In this document: in pieces, positions 49,614 through 57,678 of the stretch
Layout: each line of letters opens with the position of its first letter
Position numbering within the stretch: position 1 is the stretch's first letter
From: Oscillospiraceae bacterium
GTDB taxonomy: Bacteria > Bacillota > Clostridia > Oscillospirales > Ruminococcaceae
Assembly: GCA_017847835.1 (NCBI GenBank)
Contig: JAGASH010000007.1
Location: forward strand, 1 to 64,000
Length of the DNA: 64,000 nt
Direction: 5' to 3'
Made by a program: the position numbers and the translations under genes
Notes under the pieces: generated by a model
What the model saw: only the letters and a program-made list of their open reading frames with translations
What the model was told of the DNA's origin: nothing
The model's database searches: none

Positions 49614-50522
49614 TTATTTATTTTCGTTGTTTTTTCCGAATTTCAGGTCGCTGTGGCGCTGCGGCTTAGCGTCGGAAGATGAATTGAAGAACGGAAGATT
49701 ATCCGTTTTATCCTCGTTTGCGGGCTTTTCAGCGGGCTCCTCAACAGCCTTGAACGGTTCCTGCTCAGCCTCTGCCTTCTTTTCTGCAGCCTTTTTCATC
49801 TCGGCTTCAGCCTTCTTCTGAGCGGCAGCCTTTGCCTCGGCAGCAGCCTTCTGAGCCTTCGCGTCATCGGCAGCTTTCTGCTTGCGGCGCTCTGCCTCAC
49901 GCTTTTCAACCTCAGCGGAAACTCTCTTTACATAATCGTCCTCGCACTTGTCGGGAAGCGACTCGAGAAGCTCAATATGAGCGTGATATTCTGCCAGAAT
50001 TCTCGCTCTGTACTCGTTTACGTTCTTTCTGGTTTCCTGAAGAATGTTCTCCTGAATTTCCTGCTGCTTGTCCATAAGAGCCTTGATTTCAGCAGCCTTG
50101 TCGTTTGCGTCCTTGATAATCTTTGCAGCGGTTTCATCGGCATTCTGACGGGTTTTACGGGAATACTCGTCCGCGTCGCCGACCGTTCTGTCAACTCTTG
50201 CCTTGGTTTCCGCGAGCTTCTTTTCGATAGCCTCGTCGGTTTCCTTGGTCAGCTTTTCAGCGGAAGCCTTCGACTCGGCAACAATCGCATTACCCTGCTT
50301 TTGAGCGATAAGAAGAGCGTCCTTGAGAGCGTCCTCGTCCTCGCGGTACTCGCGGATTTTGTCTGCGAGAACCTCAAGCTTGCGCTCAAGCTCGGATTTT
50401 TCCTTCTGAAGCATAGCAAATTCATCGGAAACTTCCTTGAGAAACTCGTCGACGTCCTCGGTTTTATAGCCGTTAAAAGCCGCCTTTTCAAACTTTCTGT
50501 TTAGTATTTCCTTTGCGTTCAT
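49614..50522 (-). CDS. divIVA: DivIVA-domain cell-division protein
   Basis: 302 residues. MNAKEILNRKFEKAAFNGYK then TEDVDEFLKEV is the membrane-binding DivIVA start, followed by a long coiled coil (about 35-190), an Ala/Lys/Glu-rich low-complexity part (about 200-260) and an acidic tail. It marks curved membranes at poles and septa. In the yggS-sepF-ylmH-divIVA-ileS order typical of Firmicutes. ATG 50522 follows GGAAGGAAAAAA; upstream in-frame codons lie in the intergenic hairpin. Confidence 0.93.
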   Translation of the reverse strand: MNAKEILNRKFEKAAFNGYKTEDVDEFLKEVSDEFAMLQKEKSELERKLEVLADKIREYREDEDALKDALLIAQKQGNAIVAESKASAEKLTKETDEAIEKKLAETKARVDRTVGDADEYSRKTRQNADETAAKIIKDANDKAAEIKALMDKQQEIQENILQETRKNVNEYRARILAEYHAHIELLESLPDKCEDDYVKRVSAEVEKREAERRKQKAADDAKAQKAAAEAKAAAQKKAEAEMKKAAEKKAEAEQEPFKAVEEPAEKPANEDKTDNLPFFNSSSDAKPQRHSDLKFGKNNENK

Positions 50523-50618
50523 ACATTTTTTCCTTCCATAATTAATTTGGTAAAGAATGACAAAACCACACGACAAACAGCCACAATGGATAAAGTGTCA
50601 TTTCACAAAGCTGTGTTC

Positions 50619-50668
50619 ATAGGAATTATAGACAAAAAGCAGAATTCGAAGTTGTGCATAATTCCTAT
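50619..50668. repeat. Long-armed inverted repeat between ylmH and divIVA
   Basis: ATAGGAATTAT (50619-50629) and ATAATTCCTAT (50658-50668), perfect 11-bp arms with 28 nt between. No T-run follows, so it is a poor terminator. It might be an operator, a processing site or an insertion scar. Confidence 0.6.
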
Positions 50669-50678
50669 AAAAACAGCC

Positions 50679-51443
50679 CTAAACAAACTTTTCTATAAGG
50701 ACTTTAAGTCGTCCCTTCTGGGTTTTTCCTGCAATTTTCGACACACGAAACCTGCCGTACCCTCTGATTGAAAGCACGGTTCCTTCCTTTACAACAAAAC
50801 TTACTTCCAAGCACACCGAAAAATCCGCACTTACCTGCCCCGATTTAACGAGCGACGCGGATTTATCTCTTGAAGAGTTTGTGCAAGCGCCGACAATGCA
50901 GTCCAATCTCATCGACGACACCGTGGTTTCCATAACGAGCGGTTCGGATTTAATAATCGGCTTTGTAATGCCGCTTTCAGCACTCACGCCTACTCTACCG
51001 ACTTTTTCAATCCCCAGCACCAAATCGGCTGCCGTTTCAAGGCAAAACACAACGGCACTGCCCTCGAATACCACAATATCCCCGACAGCCTCGCGTTTTA
51101 ACCCGACGCTTAAAACCGCGCCGAGAAAGTCACGATGTGAAAGCTTGTCGCGGCTTCGGAACGAAAACGTCACGGCGCGCACCGGAAAAAGACTGTTTTT
51201 TGTATTCTCGTCAAATTCCTCGGCAAAGGTGTTCTCGAAAAAACCGCAGACCACCCTCACTGCGCCGTCATATCCCCCGTAAAACACGGGACAAGAGCGT
51301 TCCGTCCGTGCAGCCTCGCTTGCAATCATCGCTTCCCTTTCATTAAGAAACGACGAGAAACGCGGCACTCCCGAACCTGCGCTTTTTCTGCACAAGTCCG
51401 AAATATGCGCGGACAGATACCGCTCGTTTTGTTCCAATGCCAT
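50679..51443 (-). CDS. ylmH: YlmH-type S4-domain RNA-binding protein
   Basis: 254 residues. N-terminal helical part with VPRFSSFLNEREAMIA, then FRSRDKLSHRDFLGAVLSVG and REAVGDIVVFEGSAVVFCLE, and an S4 RNA-binding domain at the end (SMRLDCIVGACTNSSRDKSA, LVKSGQVSADF). Its place between sepF and divIVA is the same as in Bacillus and streptococci. The protein binds RNA or ribosomes; work on Bacillus links it to ribosome rescue. Confidence 0.9.
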   Translation of the reverse strand: MALEQNERYLSAHISDLCRKSAGSGVPRFSSFLNEREAMIASEAARTERSCPVFYGGYDGAVRVVCGFFENTFAEEFDENTKNSLFPVRAVTFSFRSRDKLSHRDFLGAVLSVGLKREAVGDIVVFEGSAVVFCLETAADLVLGIEKVGRVGVSAESGITKPIIKSEPLVMETTVSSMRLDCIVGACTNSSRDKSASLVKSGQVSADFSVCLEVSFVVKEGTVLSIRGYGRFRVSKIAGKTQKGRLKVLIEKFV

Positions 51444-51463
51444 AAATAATCTCCGTTGCGGGA

Positions 51464-51910
51464 TTAGTCTTCGATATTGTTTATCCAGTCAACGTTCTTC
51501 GGAGCAGCCGCATAGCAGAACGCTTCAATGCGCTTAATTCTGCCCTCAAAAGCAGCGGTAACACCGGTCATAAAGTCAACAATTCTCATGCTGATGTCGC
51601 TGCTGATATCGTTGAGGTTGAGGATAATGATTGTTCCCTCGCGAAGCAGCTCAACCGCGTCACCCATAACTTCCTCATAGCTCTTGGGCTTGAGGATTGT
51701 GAGCTTGGGAATACCCGCGCTGTGAAGATTGATGTACTTGGAGCTGGAGCCAAAGCTGTCGCTCTTGGAGCTGTAATCCGAAGAATAGCTTGCTTCCTCG
51801 TTTGTTACCGCATTAGATGTGGTATCATAGGAAACGCCGCTGTCCTCGTAATCTACGAAGCCCTCGTTTTCATCACCGGTACCGAAGATGTTCTTGAAAA
51901 AGTTGCCCAT
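51464..51910 (-). CDS. sepF: Cell division protein SepF
   Basis: 148 residues. A short membrane-binding helix MGNFFKNIFG, an acidic Ser/Tyr-rich linker (about 15-65) and the SepF core with KLTILKPKSYEEVMGDAVEL, GTIIILNLNDISSD and RIVDFMTGVTAAF. It links FtsZ filaments to the membrane. The spacing to neighbours is 20-36 bp, in a single strand run. GGGAGG precedes the ATG. Confidence 0.95.
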   Translation of the reverse strand: MGNFFKNIFGTGDENEGFVDYEDSGVSYDTTSNAVTNEEASYSSDYSSKSDSFGSSSKYINLHSAGIPKLTILKPKSYEEVMGDAVELLREGTIIILNLNDISSDISMRIVDFMTGVTAAFEGRIKRIEAFCYAAAPKNVDWINNIED

Positions 51911-51946
51911 TTTAAATTTCCTCCCAATTATTTTATATTTTCCTGC

Positions 51947-52660
51947 TTACACAGGTTTTTTCCTTTGACCGAAAAGAGCCGAGCCTATCCGGACAATGGT
52001 TGCCCCATAACTTATCGCGGTTTCGTAATCTCCCGACATCCCCATCGAAAGAGTATCGAACGCGCCCCTTTTTTCGCCCGAAAGCGTGCCCCGAATGTTC
52101 TCGAAAAGCTCCTGCATTTCTGCGTAGAGCCTTTCCTCGCAATTTGGCGGGGGAATTGTCATCAGCCCGCGGAGCCTAATGTTTGAAAGCCCGTCGAGCT
52201 CGTGGCAGAAAGCCTTTGCGCTTTCCGATGAAATGCCGCTTTTTGTTTCTTCCTCGCCTATATTTATCTCGGCGAGTATATCCATAGTCAATCCGTGCTG
52301 ACTTGCTCTGCGGTTTATCTCTTCCGCAAGGTGAACACTGTCCACGGAGTGAATCATAGAAACCTTGTCAATAATGTACTTGACCTTGTTGGTCTGGAGA
52401 GCACCGATGAAGTGAACCTCAGCGGGCGCATAAGCGTCGCGTTTTTCAAGAAACTCCTGAACGCGGTTCTCACCCAGCAAATCAACTCCCAGATTTATCG
52501 CGCAATTTACGCGCTCGGGCGGCACGGTTTTCGTCACCGCCATAAATCTCACCTTATCGGTTCTGCCCGATTTCAAAACGGCATTTTGAATATTCTCGGA
52601 AATTCTCTTGTAATTCTCGCGAACATCATCAAATTCGCCGCCGTCAAATAACCTTTCCAT
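51947..52660 (-). CDS. yggS: YggS-family PLP homeostasis protein
   Basis: 237 residues. VRFMAVTKTVPPERVNCAIN holds the PLP Lys; LGENRVQEFLEK, VHFIGALQTNKVKYI, GLMTIPPP and LSMGMSGDYETAI are conserved YggS/YlmE blocks. It binds PLP without known catalysis and balances vitamin B6 and amino acid pools. The ATG at 52660 overlaps the end of the HlyD-like gene. Confidence 0.94.
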   Translation of the reverse strand: MERLFDGGEFDDVRENYKRISENIQNAVLKSGRTDKVRFMAVTKTVPPERVNCAINLGVDLLGENRVQEFLEKRDAYAPAEVHFIGALQTNKVKYIIDKVSMIHSVDSVHLAEEINRRASQHGLTMDILAEINIGEEETKSGISSESAKAFCHELDGLSNIRLRGLMTIPPPNCEERLYAEMQELFENIRGTLSGEKRGAFDTLSMGMSGDYETAISYGATIVRIGSALFGQRKKPV

Positions 52661-53864
52661 CGTACAAATCCTTGCCCTCGACAACAATTTTATCGTAAAG
52701 CTTCAGGTAATCCTCGTCCTTTTCCTGCGAGCAGATTACATATCCCTCGCCCCAATAAACGACGTCAACCTTCTTGAACTTCAGCGTCTGTCCTCTCAGC
52801 ACAAACACGCCGCGCTGCTCGTTTTCATCATAGCGGAGAGCCTTTCGCGGAACTCTCAGTCCGCCGTAGCTGTTCACCACCAGCTTAAAGCTCGCCGTAC
52901 GGCTGTCAACCGCATTTGAAACGAAATTGTCGCCCTCAAATATATAAACCGACTTCCCGTCGCCGCATTTATTCACCGCAACAACGGTTGTTTCATACTG
53001 TCTTTGTCCCGAGCCTACTCGAAGCGTTGCCTTTCCGCCCTCGTAAATCCCGACCATTTTCTCGTTCTCGATAACCGCAGCCGCTCTCCAGTGATAATCG
53101 GAAACCAGCTTTCCAATCGCGTTTTTAGCTCCCGCCTTTGTCGGCTTTTCGACAACCTTATTTATCGTTTCCTCGGTCATCTTGTCAACGTCCGAGTATC
53201 CGAATTCGCCCTCGTAACCGTCAATCGAGCTCACGAAATAACCCGTGCCGCCCGCCTGAATTTCCTGTACATCGCCCGAAATTTTGACCTCAAGTTCGGA
53301 AATACGATTTTGCAGCTCACGTTTTTTCTCGGCATAGCCGCCGCTTTCCTTCAGCGTAATCTCGCGCTTGCACATCGCGCAAAGCAGCTTGCTGCGCTCG
53401 TTTGAAGCCACCGCAAAATTGCCGTCAATAATGCTGCTCACCATCTGCGAGTGGCTCTCGTTTATCTGAGCCGAAATCGCTTCAAGCTGGGAATTGTCCG
53501 TTCCGATAAGCATTTCCGCGCTCTCGAGCATTTTAATCTGCTCCTTGAGCTGTTCTATTTCACGAAGATAAGCAACATCGCTGTCGCTCTTATAGCGCCG
53601 CGCGATAACCGTGCTTTTTCCCGCCTTAACTCCGTCCTCGTGCTCATAGCTCAGAACACCCGAGCCCGAGCTGTATATCACCGTTTCATCGCGAAGAATA
53701 ACTCCCTCAAACGGTATTTCAACATCATAGCCGTAATTATACGCTGTTTCGGTTGTAATTTTCGCTCCGCCCGCGAAGAAAACCTGTCCGATTGCGACCA
53801 GAATAACGAAAACAGACAAAATAGCGACAATCGCTCTTGTCCACGCCGAATTCAATACGTTCAC
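52644..53864 (-). CDS. HlyD-like single-pass membrane protein of the division cluster
   Basis: 406 residues. One membrane helix near 10-30 (AIVAILSVFVILVAIGQVFF), a lipoyl-like half motif VIYSSGSGVLSYEHEDGVKAG, a coiled coil (about 95-200) and beta-rich C-terminal part with GLRVPRKALRY and VLRGQTLKFKKVDVV. This architecture resembles efflux-pump membrane fusion proteins, yet no transporter is near; clostridia often carry such a gene before yggS-sepF. GTG 53864 is used here; TTG 53855, better spaced from AAGGGG, is an alternative. Function unknown, an envelope or division role is inferred. Confidence 0.8.
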   Translation of the reverse strand: MNVLNSAWTRAIVAILSVFVILVAIGQVFFAGGAKITTETAYNYGYDVEIPFEGVILRDETVIYSSGSGVLSYEHEDGVKAGKSTVIARRYKSDSDVAYLREIEQLKEQIKMLESAEMLIGTDNSQLEAISAQINESHSQMVSSIIDGNFAVASNERSKLLCAMCKREITLKESGGYAEKKRELQNRISELEVKISGDVQEIQAGGTGYFVSSIDGYEGEFGYSDVDKMTEETINKVVEKPTKAGAKNAIGKLVSDYHWRAAAVIENEKMVGIYEGGKATLRVGSGQRQYETTVVAVNKCGDGKSVYIFEGDNFVSNAVDSRTASFKLVVNSYGGLRVPRKALRYDENEQRGVFVLRGQTLKFKKVDVVYWGEGYVICSQEKDEDYLKLYDKIVVEGKDLYDGKVI

Positions 53865-53932
53865 CCCTTGTTTATTAAAAAGGCAACCCTTTGTGTATCA
53901 AAAAGGCACTTCCCCTCAGGGAACGCAGCGGA

Positions 53933-54178
53933 TTATTCCTCTTCTTCCTTATCATAAGCGTCAAGGATTGACACGGGCTTGAACGGAGTAATCGTAGAAA
54001 TCGCGTGCTTGTAAATCAAATTCTGCTTTCCGTCGGTATCAAGAATAACCGTGTAATTATCGAAGCCCTTTACAACACCCTTGAACTGAAATCCGTTTGT
54101 GATGTAAATCGTAACGGGAATTCTGTCCTTGCGAGCCTGATTCAGAAAAACGTCCTGAAGATTAATATCCTTTGCCAT
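53933..54178 (-). CDS. hfq: RNA chaperone Hfq
   Basis: 81 residues. [41 protein letters not shown], and the Sm2 motif [13 protein letters not shown] are typical; the short tail ends in acidic residues. Hexameric Hfq matches small RNAs with targets. It follows miaA as in many bacteria, but with a 200-bp AT-rich gap. AAGGTGA precedes ATG 54178. Confidence 0.96.
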   Translation of the reverse strand: MAKDINLQDVFLNQARKDRIPVTIYITNGFQFKGVVKGFDNYTVILDTDGKQNLIYKHAISTITPFKPVSILDAYDKEEEE

Positions 54179-54187
54179 AAAAATCAC

Positions 54188-54381
54188 CTTTTCTCTCTGT
54201 TATGTGAGCGAAGTCGCTTTTTGAAAAAAAGCAAACTCTCCCCAACTATATACTAATAGTATAACATACTTTTCAAAAAAATGCTACTATTTTTTTAAAA
54301 TTTTCAGTAATATTTTCAAAAAAATTTGAAAAAAATCGCTTCAAATAACCATTATATTCCATATTTTACTGAAATTGTAAG
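54188..54381 (-). promoter_or_regulatory. AT-rich gap between miaA and hfq
   Basis: Holds no gene. Seen: a nine-bp inverted repeat TTTCAGTAA (54302-54310) / TTACTGAAA (54366-54374) just after the miaA stop, and near hfq the palindrome TATACTATTAGTATA (about 54248-54262) close to a TTGAAA. These suggest a weak terminator and an hfq promoter with an operator-like dyad; neither is clear-cut. Confidence 0.4.
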
Positions 54382-55317
54382 TCAATTATAAAACTTCTCG
54401 TCGATAATTGACTTTGCCTTTTCAACAATTTGTTGAAAGCTGTCGTTTGGCTCAACCACAACGGGTATTATTCTCTTGTCACGTCGAAACCACGTCATCT
54501 GTCTTTTGGCATATTGACGGGTACGCAGCTTCAGCTCATCGACGCATTCTGCAAGCGTTTTTTCGCCGCGAAAGTACGGATAAAGCTCCTTGCAGCCGAT
54601 TGCCTGAGCTGCCGTCGGACGATTTTCCTGCTCGAAGCAGGCTCGCGCTTCGTCAACCAGCCCCATTTCAAGCATTTTGTCAACGCGCAGATTTATGCGG
54701 TTTTTGAGCTGCTCTCGGTCGGCATATTCCGGCGTAATCATCACAAATTCAAACGGCGACGGATTATTCCGCGAATTGCGCTTTGCCTCGGCAATCGTGT
54801 GTCCCGTTGTCCTGTACACTTCAAGCGCGCGTATAACCCGCCCGATGTTGTTTTCGTGAAGCGTAGAAGCGGTTTCCGGGTCAACCTCGCGGAGCTTTTC
54901 AAGAAGCGCTGCCGCACCGTTTTCCTCGGCAAATTTCCGCATTTCCTCGCGAAACTCGAAATCCTGCTCGCTTTCGTCAAACTTGATATTATCGACAAAC
55001 GACGAGATGTAAAGCCCTGTGCCGCCGCAGATTATCGGGATTTTGCCGCGCGCGATGATTTCCCGTGCCTTTTCGTTGCACAAGCCGACGTAATCCGCAA
55101 CCGAAAAGCTCTCCGTGGGTTCAAGAAAATTCATCAGGTGATGAGGGATACCCTGCTGTTCTTCGGGAGTTGCCTTTGCGGACGCGATGTCCATATCCGT
55201 GTAAATCTGCATAGAGTCGGCGGAAATCACCTCTCCGCCGTAGATTTTCGCAAGTTCAACCGCAAGCGCCGTTTTTCCCGAAGCCGTCGGTCCGCAAACC
55301 ACAATTATCCTGTTCAT
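54382..55317 (-). CDS. miaA: tRNA dimethylallyltransferase
   Basis: 311 residues. P-loop VVCGPTASGKTALAVELA, ISADSMQIYTDMDIASAKA, GIPHHLMNFLEP, IICGGTGLYISS and TRQYAKRQMTWFR are all MiaA features. It adds dimethylallyl to A37 of tRNAs reading UNN codons; MiaB, coded at 61026, then methylthiolates the base. Start ATG 55317 overlaps the mutL stop region; longer frame not supported. Confidence 0.96.
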   Translation of the reverse strand: MNRIIVVCGPTASGKTALAVELAKIYGGEVISADSMQIYTDMDIASAKATPEEQQGIPHHLMNFLEPTESFSVADYVGLCNEKAREIIARGKIPIICGGTGLYISSFVDNIKFDESEQDFEFREEMRKFAEENGAAALLEKLREVDPETASTLHENNIGRVIRALEVYRTTGHTIAEAKRNSRNNPSPFEFVMITPEYADREQLKNRINLRVDKMLEMGLVDEARACFEQENRPTAAQAIGCKELYPYFRGEKTLAECVDELKLRTRQYAKRQMTWFRRDKRIIPVVVEPNDSFQQIVEKAKSIIDEKFYN

Positions 55318-55318
55318 T

Positions 55319-57265
55319 TCAGACAATTCTCCCAAAGTATTTCTCAATCTGCTTTTTGGAAATCTGCGTTATCACAGGTCTTCCGTGCGGGCAATAGCGG
55401 ATATTTCTGTCGCCGAGAACCATTTTCGCAAGGTAAGCAAGCTCCGAAATGCTCTGATTTTCGTTCGCGCGGATACTCGCCTTGCAAGCCATTGTGTGCA
55501 GAACGTCATCGAAAAGCATTCCCTCGGCATTGTCGCTTCCGAGAGCAAGCGTTTCGGAAATGCTCTGGAGCAAGTCCTCAGGGTCGCACTCTTCAAGCGA
55601 CTGCGGCACTCCCTCGACAAGCACTTTCCCGCCGTCCTCGAATTTCAGCAAAATACCGACATTCTCCAGCTTATCCGCAAACAGCTTGACAGCGTCATAT
55701 TCCTCGGGTGAAAGAAAAACGGGACAAGGCTCGATAAGCAGCTGACCGTGAATGTTTGCAGCTTTTTTGAAGCGCTCGAAATTAATCCGCTCGTGAGCCG
55801 CGTGCTTGTCAATCAAAATCAGCGTTTCTTCGCTCTCGCAGAGAATATACGTCTTGAAAAGCTCGCCGATAACGCGAATGTTTTCCGTGGAAATATCGGG
55901 CTCGTCGTTTTCCTGCACGGGAGCAGGCTCGGGTTTTTCGCGCTTTTCAAACGATTTCTCCGTGATAAACGTAAATCCCGCAAGGCTCGGCTGATTTTCC
56001 TCAACAACGGGCTTGCTTTCCTCAACGGTTTCGGGCTTTCTTTCCTCAACGGGTTCAGCCTTGATTGCTGCAAGCGGCGTGATAACCTCGGAAATCACCG
56101 CCTGCTCTGCTTCCTGTTTAACCTCGGGAAACTCAAACGGCACGTTTTTCTTGTAAAAGCTGTCGTTATCGGGCTTCGCTGTCGGCACGGAGAAAATCTC
56201 CCGTCCAACGGGTATCGAAACAGTCGGCTTTTCATCGTCCTCGGAGGAATTGTCGAGCTTGATTTCGCGGCTTTCGTCATAGCCCATAATACCGTTTTTC
56301 ACGGCGAAATAAATTGCGTCAAAAACGGCTTTTTCGTTGGCAAAACGAACCTCGGTTTTCGCGGGAGAAATGTTCGCGTCAAGGTCAACAGGGTCAAGAT
56401 TTATGCACAAAACGCACGCGGGGAATTTCCCGACCATTATATTGTTGCGAAACGCTTCTTCAAGTGCCGCACAGCAAACGGGACTTTTCACGCTTCTGCC
56501 GTTGACGAAGAAATTCTGCATTGTGCGGTTGGATTTCGTGAAAAGAGGCGAGCTTACAAATCCCGCAACCTCGATTTCACGGTAAACATTCTCAACGGGT
56601 ATCATCGAAGCCGCAAACTGTTTCCCGAAAACCGCGTGAATTGCGCTGTAAAAGCTGCCGTCGCCCGATGTGAGCAGCGTTTGCTTGCCGTCGCGGATAA
56701 ACCGAAACGATATATTCGGGTGTGAGAGCGCAAGCTTTTCCACAACCTGCGCGCAGTAGTTACCCTCGGTCACGTCTTTTTTGAGGAATTTCAGTCGCGC
56801 GGGAGTGTTGTAAAACAAGTCGCGGATTATGATTGTCGTGCCCTCTGCGCAGCCCGTTTTTTCGTATTCCAGCGGCACCGAGCCTTCAATCCGATAATGC
56901 ACGCCGAGCTTGTCCACACCGCGCCTGCTCACGGTTTCCACACGCGCTGCCGCGCACACGGAAGCCAGAGCCTCGCCGCGAAATCCCAGCGTTACGATAT
57001 TTTCAAGGTCGGCGACTTCCAGCACCTTGCTTGTCGCGTGACGACGAAAAGCAAGCGGCATATCGTCGTAGGATATCCCGCAGCCGTCGTCGGTTATGCG
57101 CATATATGTGATACCGCCGCGCTTTATTTCCACGGAAATATTCAGCGCGCCCGCGTCAATCGAGTTTTCGCAAAGCTCCTTGATAACCGAAGCAGGCCGC
57201 TCGATAACCTCGCCTGCGGCAATCAGCTCGTATACGCTTTTGTCAAGTTGGTTTATTTTCGGCAT
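55319..57265 (-). CDS. mutL: DNA mismatch repair protein MutL
   Basis: 648 residues. GHKL ATPase motifs ELCENSIDAGA, DDGCGI, RGEALAS lie in the first 110 residues, then a Pro/Glu/Lys-rich linker (about 330-450) and C-terminal domain with LIDKHAAHERINFE, fitting the endonuclease motif D-x-H-A-x2-E-x4-E. So this MutL can nick DNA itself, as in bacteria without MutH. The C-terminus has CPHGRPV. Between mutS and miaA. Confidence 0.96.
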   Translation of the reverse strand: MPKINQLDKSVYELIAAGEVIERPASVIKELCENSIDAGALNISVEIKRGGITYMRITDDGCGISYDDMPLAFRRHATSKVLEVADLENIVTLGFRGEALASVCAAARVETVSRRGVDKLGVHYRIEGSVPLEYEKTGCAEGTTIIIRDLFYNTPARLKFLKKDVTEGNYCAQVVEKLALSHPNISFRFIRDGKQTLLTSGDGSFYSAIHAVFGKQFAASMIPVENVYREIEVAGFVSSPLFTKSNRTMQNFFVNGRSVKSPVCCAALEEAFRNNIMVGKFPACVLCINLDPVDLDANISPAKTEVRFANEKAVFDAIYFAVKNGIMGYDESREIKLDNSSEDDEKPTVSIPVGREIFSVPTAKPDNDSFYKKNVPFEFPEVKQEAEQAVISEVITPLAAIKAEPVEERKPETVEESKPVVEENQPSLAGFTFITEKSFEKREKPEPAPVQENDEPDISTENIRVIGELFKTYILCESEETLILIDKHAAHERINFERFKKAANIHGQLLIEPCPVFLSPEEYDAVKLFADKLENVGILLKFEDGGKVLVEGVPQSLEECDPEDLLQSISETLALGSDNAEGMLFDDVLHTMACKASIRANENQSISELAYLAKMVLGDRNIRYCPHGRPVITQISKKQIEKYFGRIV

Positions 57266-57276
57266 TTTTTCTCCGT

Positions 57277-57669
57277 TCAGACTTCATCGTCCAGCAGTTT
57301 TATCATCAAAACATTCTGCACCTGCTCAGGATAGGTTAACAGAACTTCTCCGCTGTAATAAAACGCAATCCTGTCGCCCGCCTGAAAATCCGAGAGCGAA
57401 AGCTCCGTTCCCCGCCAGACAAGCGCCGTGTTTTCCTTTGCGAAAAAGGTGAACTCACCGCGCCCGTTGATATCGTTGACATCAAGCCCTCTTACGTGAA
57501 AATTGCTGTCGTATACGGAAATTATCTCGGCGTAAACGACCTCACAATTCGGCATATTCTGCGGCTTTGCCGTGGTTCTCCCGACAACAAATCCCCCGCC
57601 GAAAGCGCACACAAATATCAAAACCGCCACAAATACGGTAAGTATCCGAAAGGATTTGCTGTTTTTCAT
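57277..57669 (-). CDS. Small membrane-anchored protein with beta-barrel-like domain
   Basis: 130 residues. One N-terminal membrane segment (about 9-30; ILTVFVAVLIFVCAFGGGFV) then an extracytoplasmic part with VVYAEIISVYDSNFHVRGLD and GDRIAFYYSG, suggesting a small OB-like domain as in DUF3221/YobA proteins. No catalytic motif seen. Lies between mutS and mutL with tight spacing, which is probably a transcriptional link only. AAGGAGAG precedes the ATG. Confidence 0.7.
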   Translation of the reverse strand: MKNSKSFRILTVFVAVLIFVCAFGGGFVVGRTTAKPQNMPNCEVVYAEIISVYDSNFHVRGLDVNDINGRGEFTFFAKENTALVWRGTELSLSDFQAGDRIAFYYSGEVLLTYPEQVQNVLMIKLLDDEV

Positions 57670-57678
57670 AGGCTCTCC

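Noticed and set aside
52644..53864. Multidrug or toxin export system
   Set aside because: No ABC, RND or MFS partner lies beside the HlyD-like gene.
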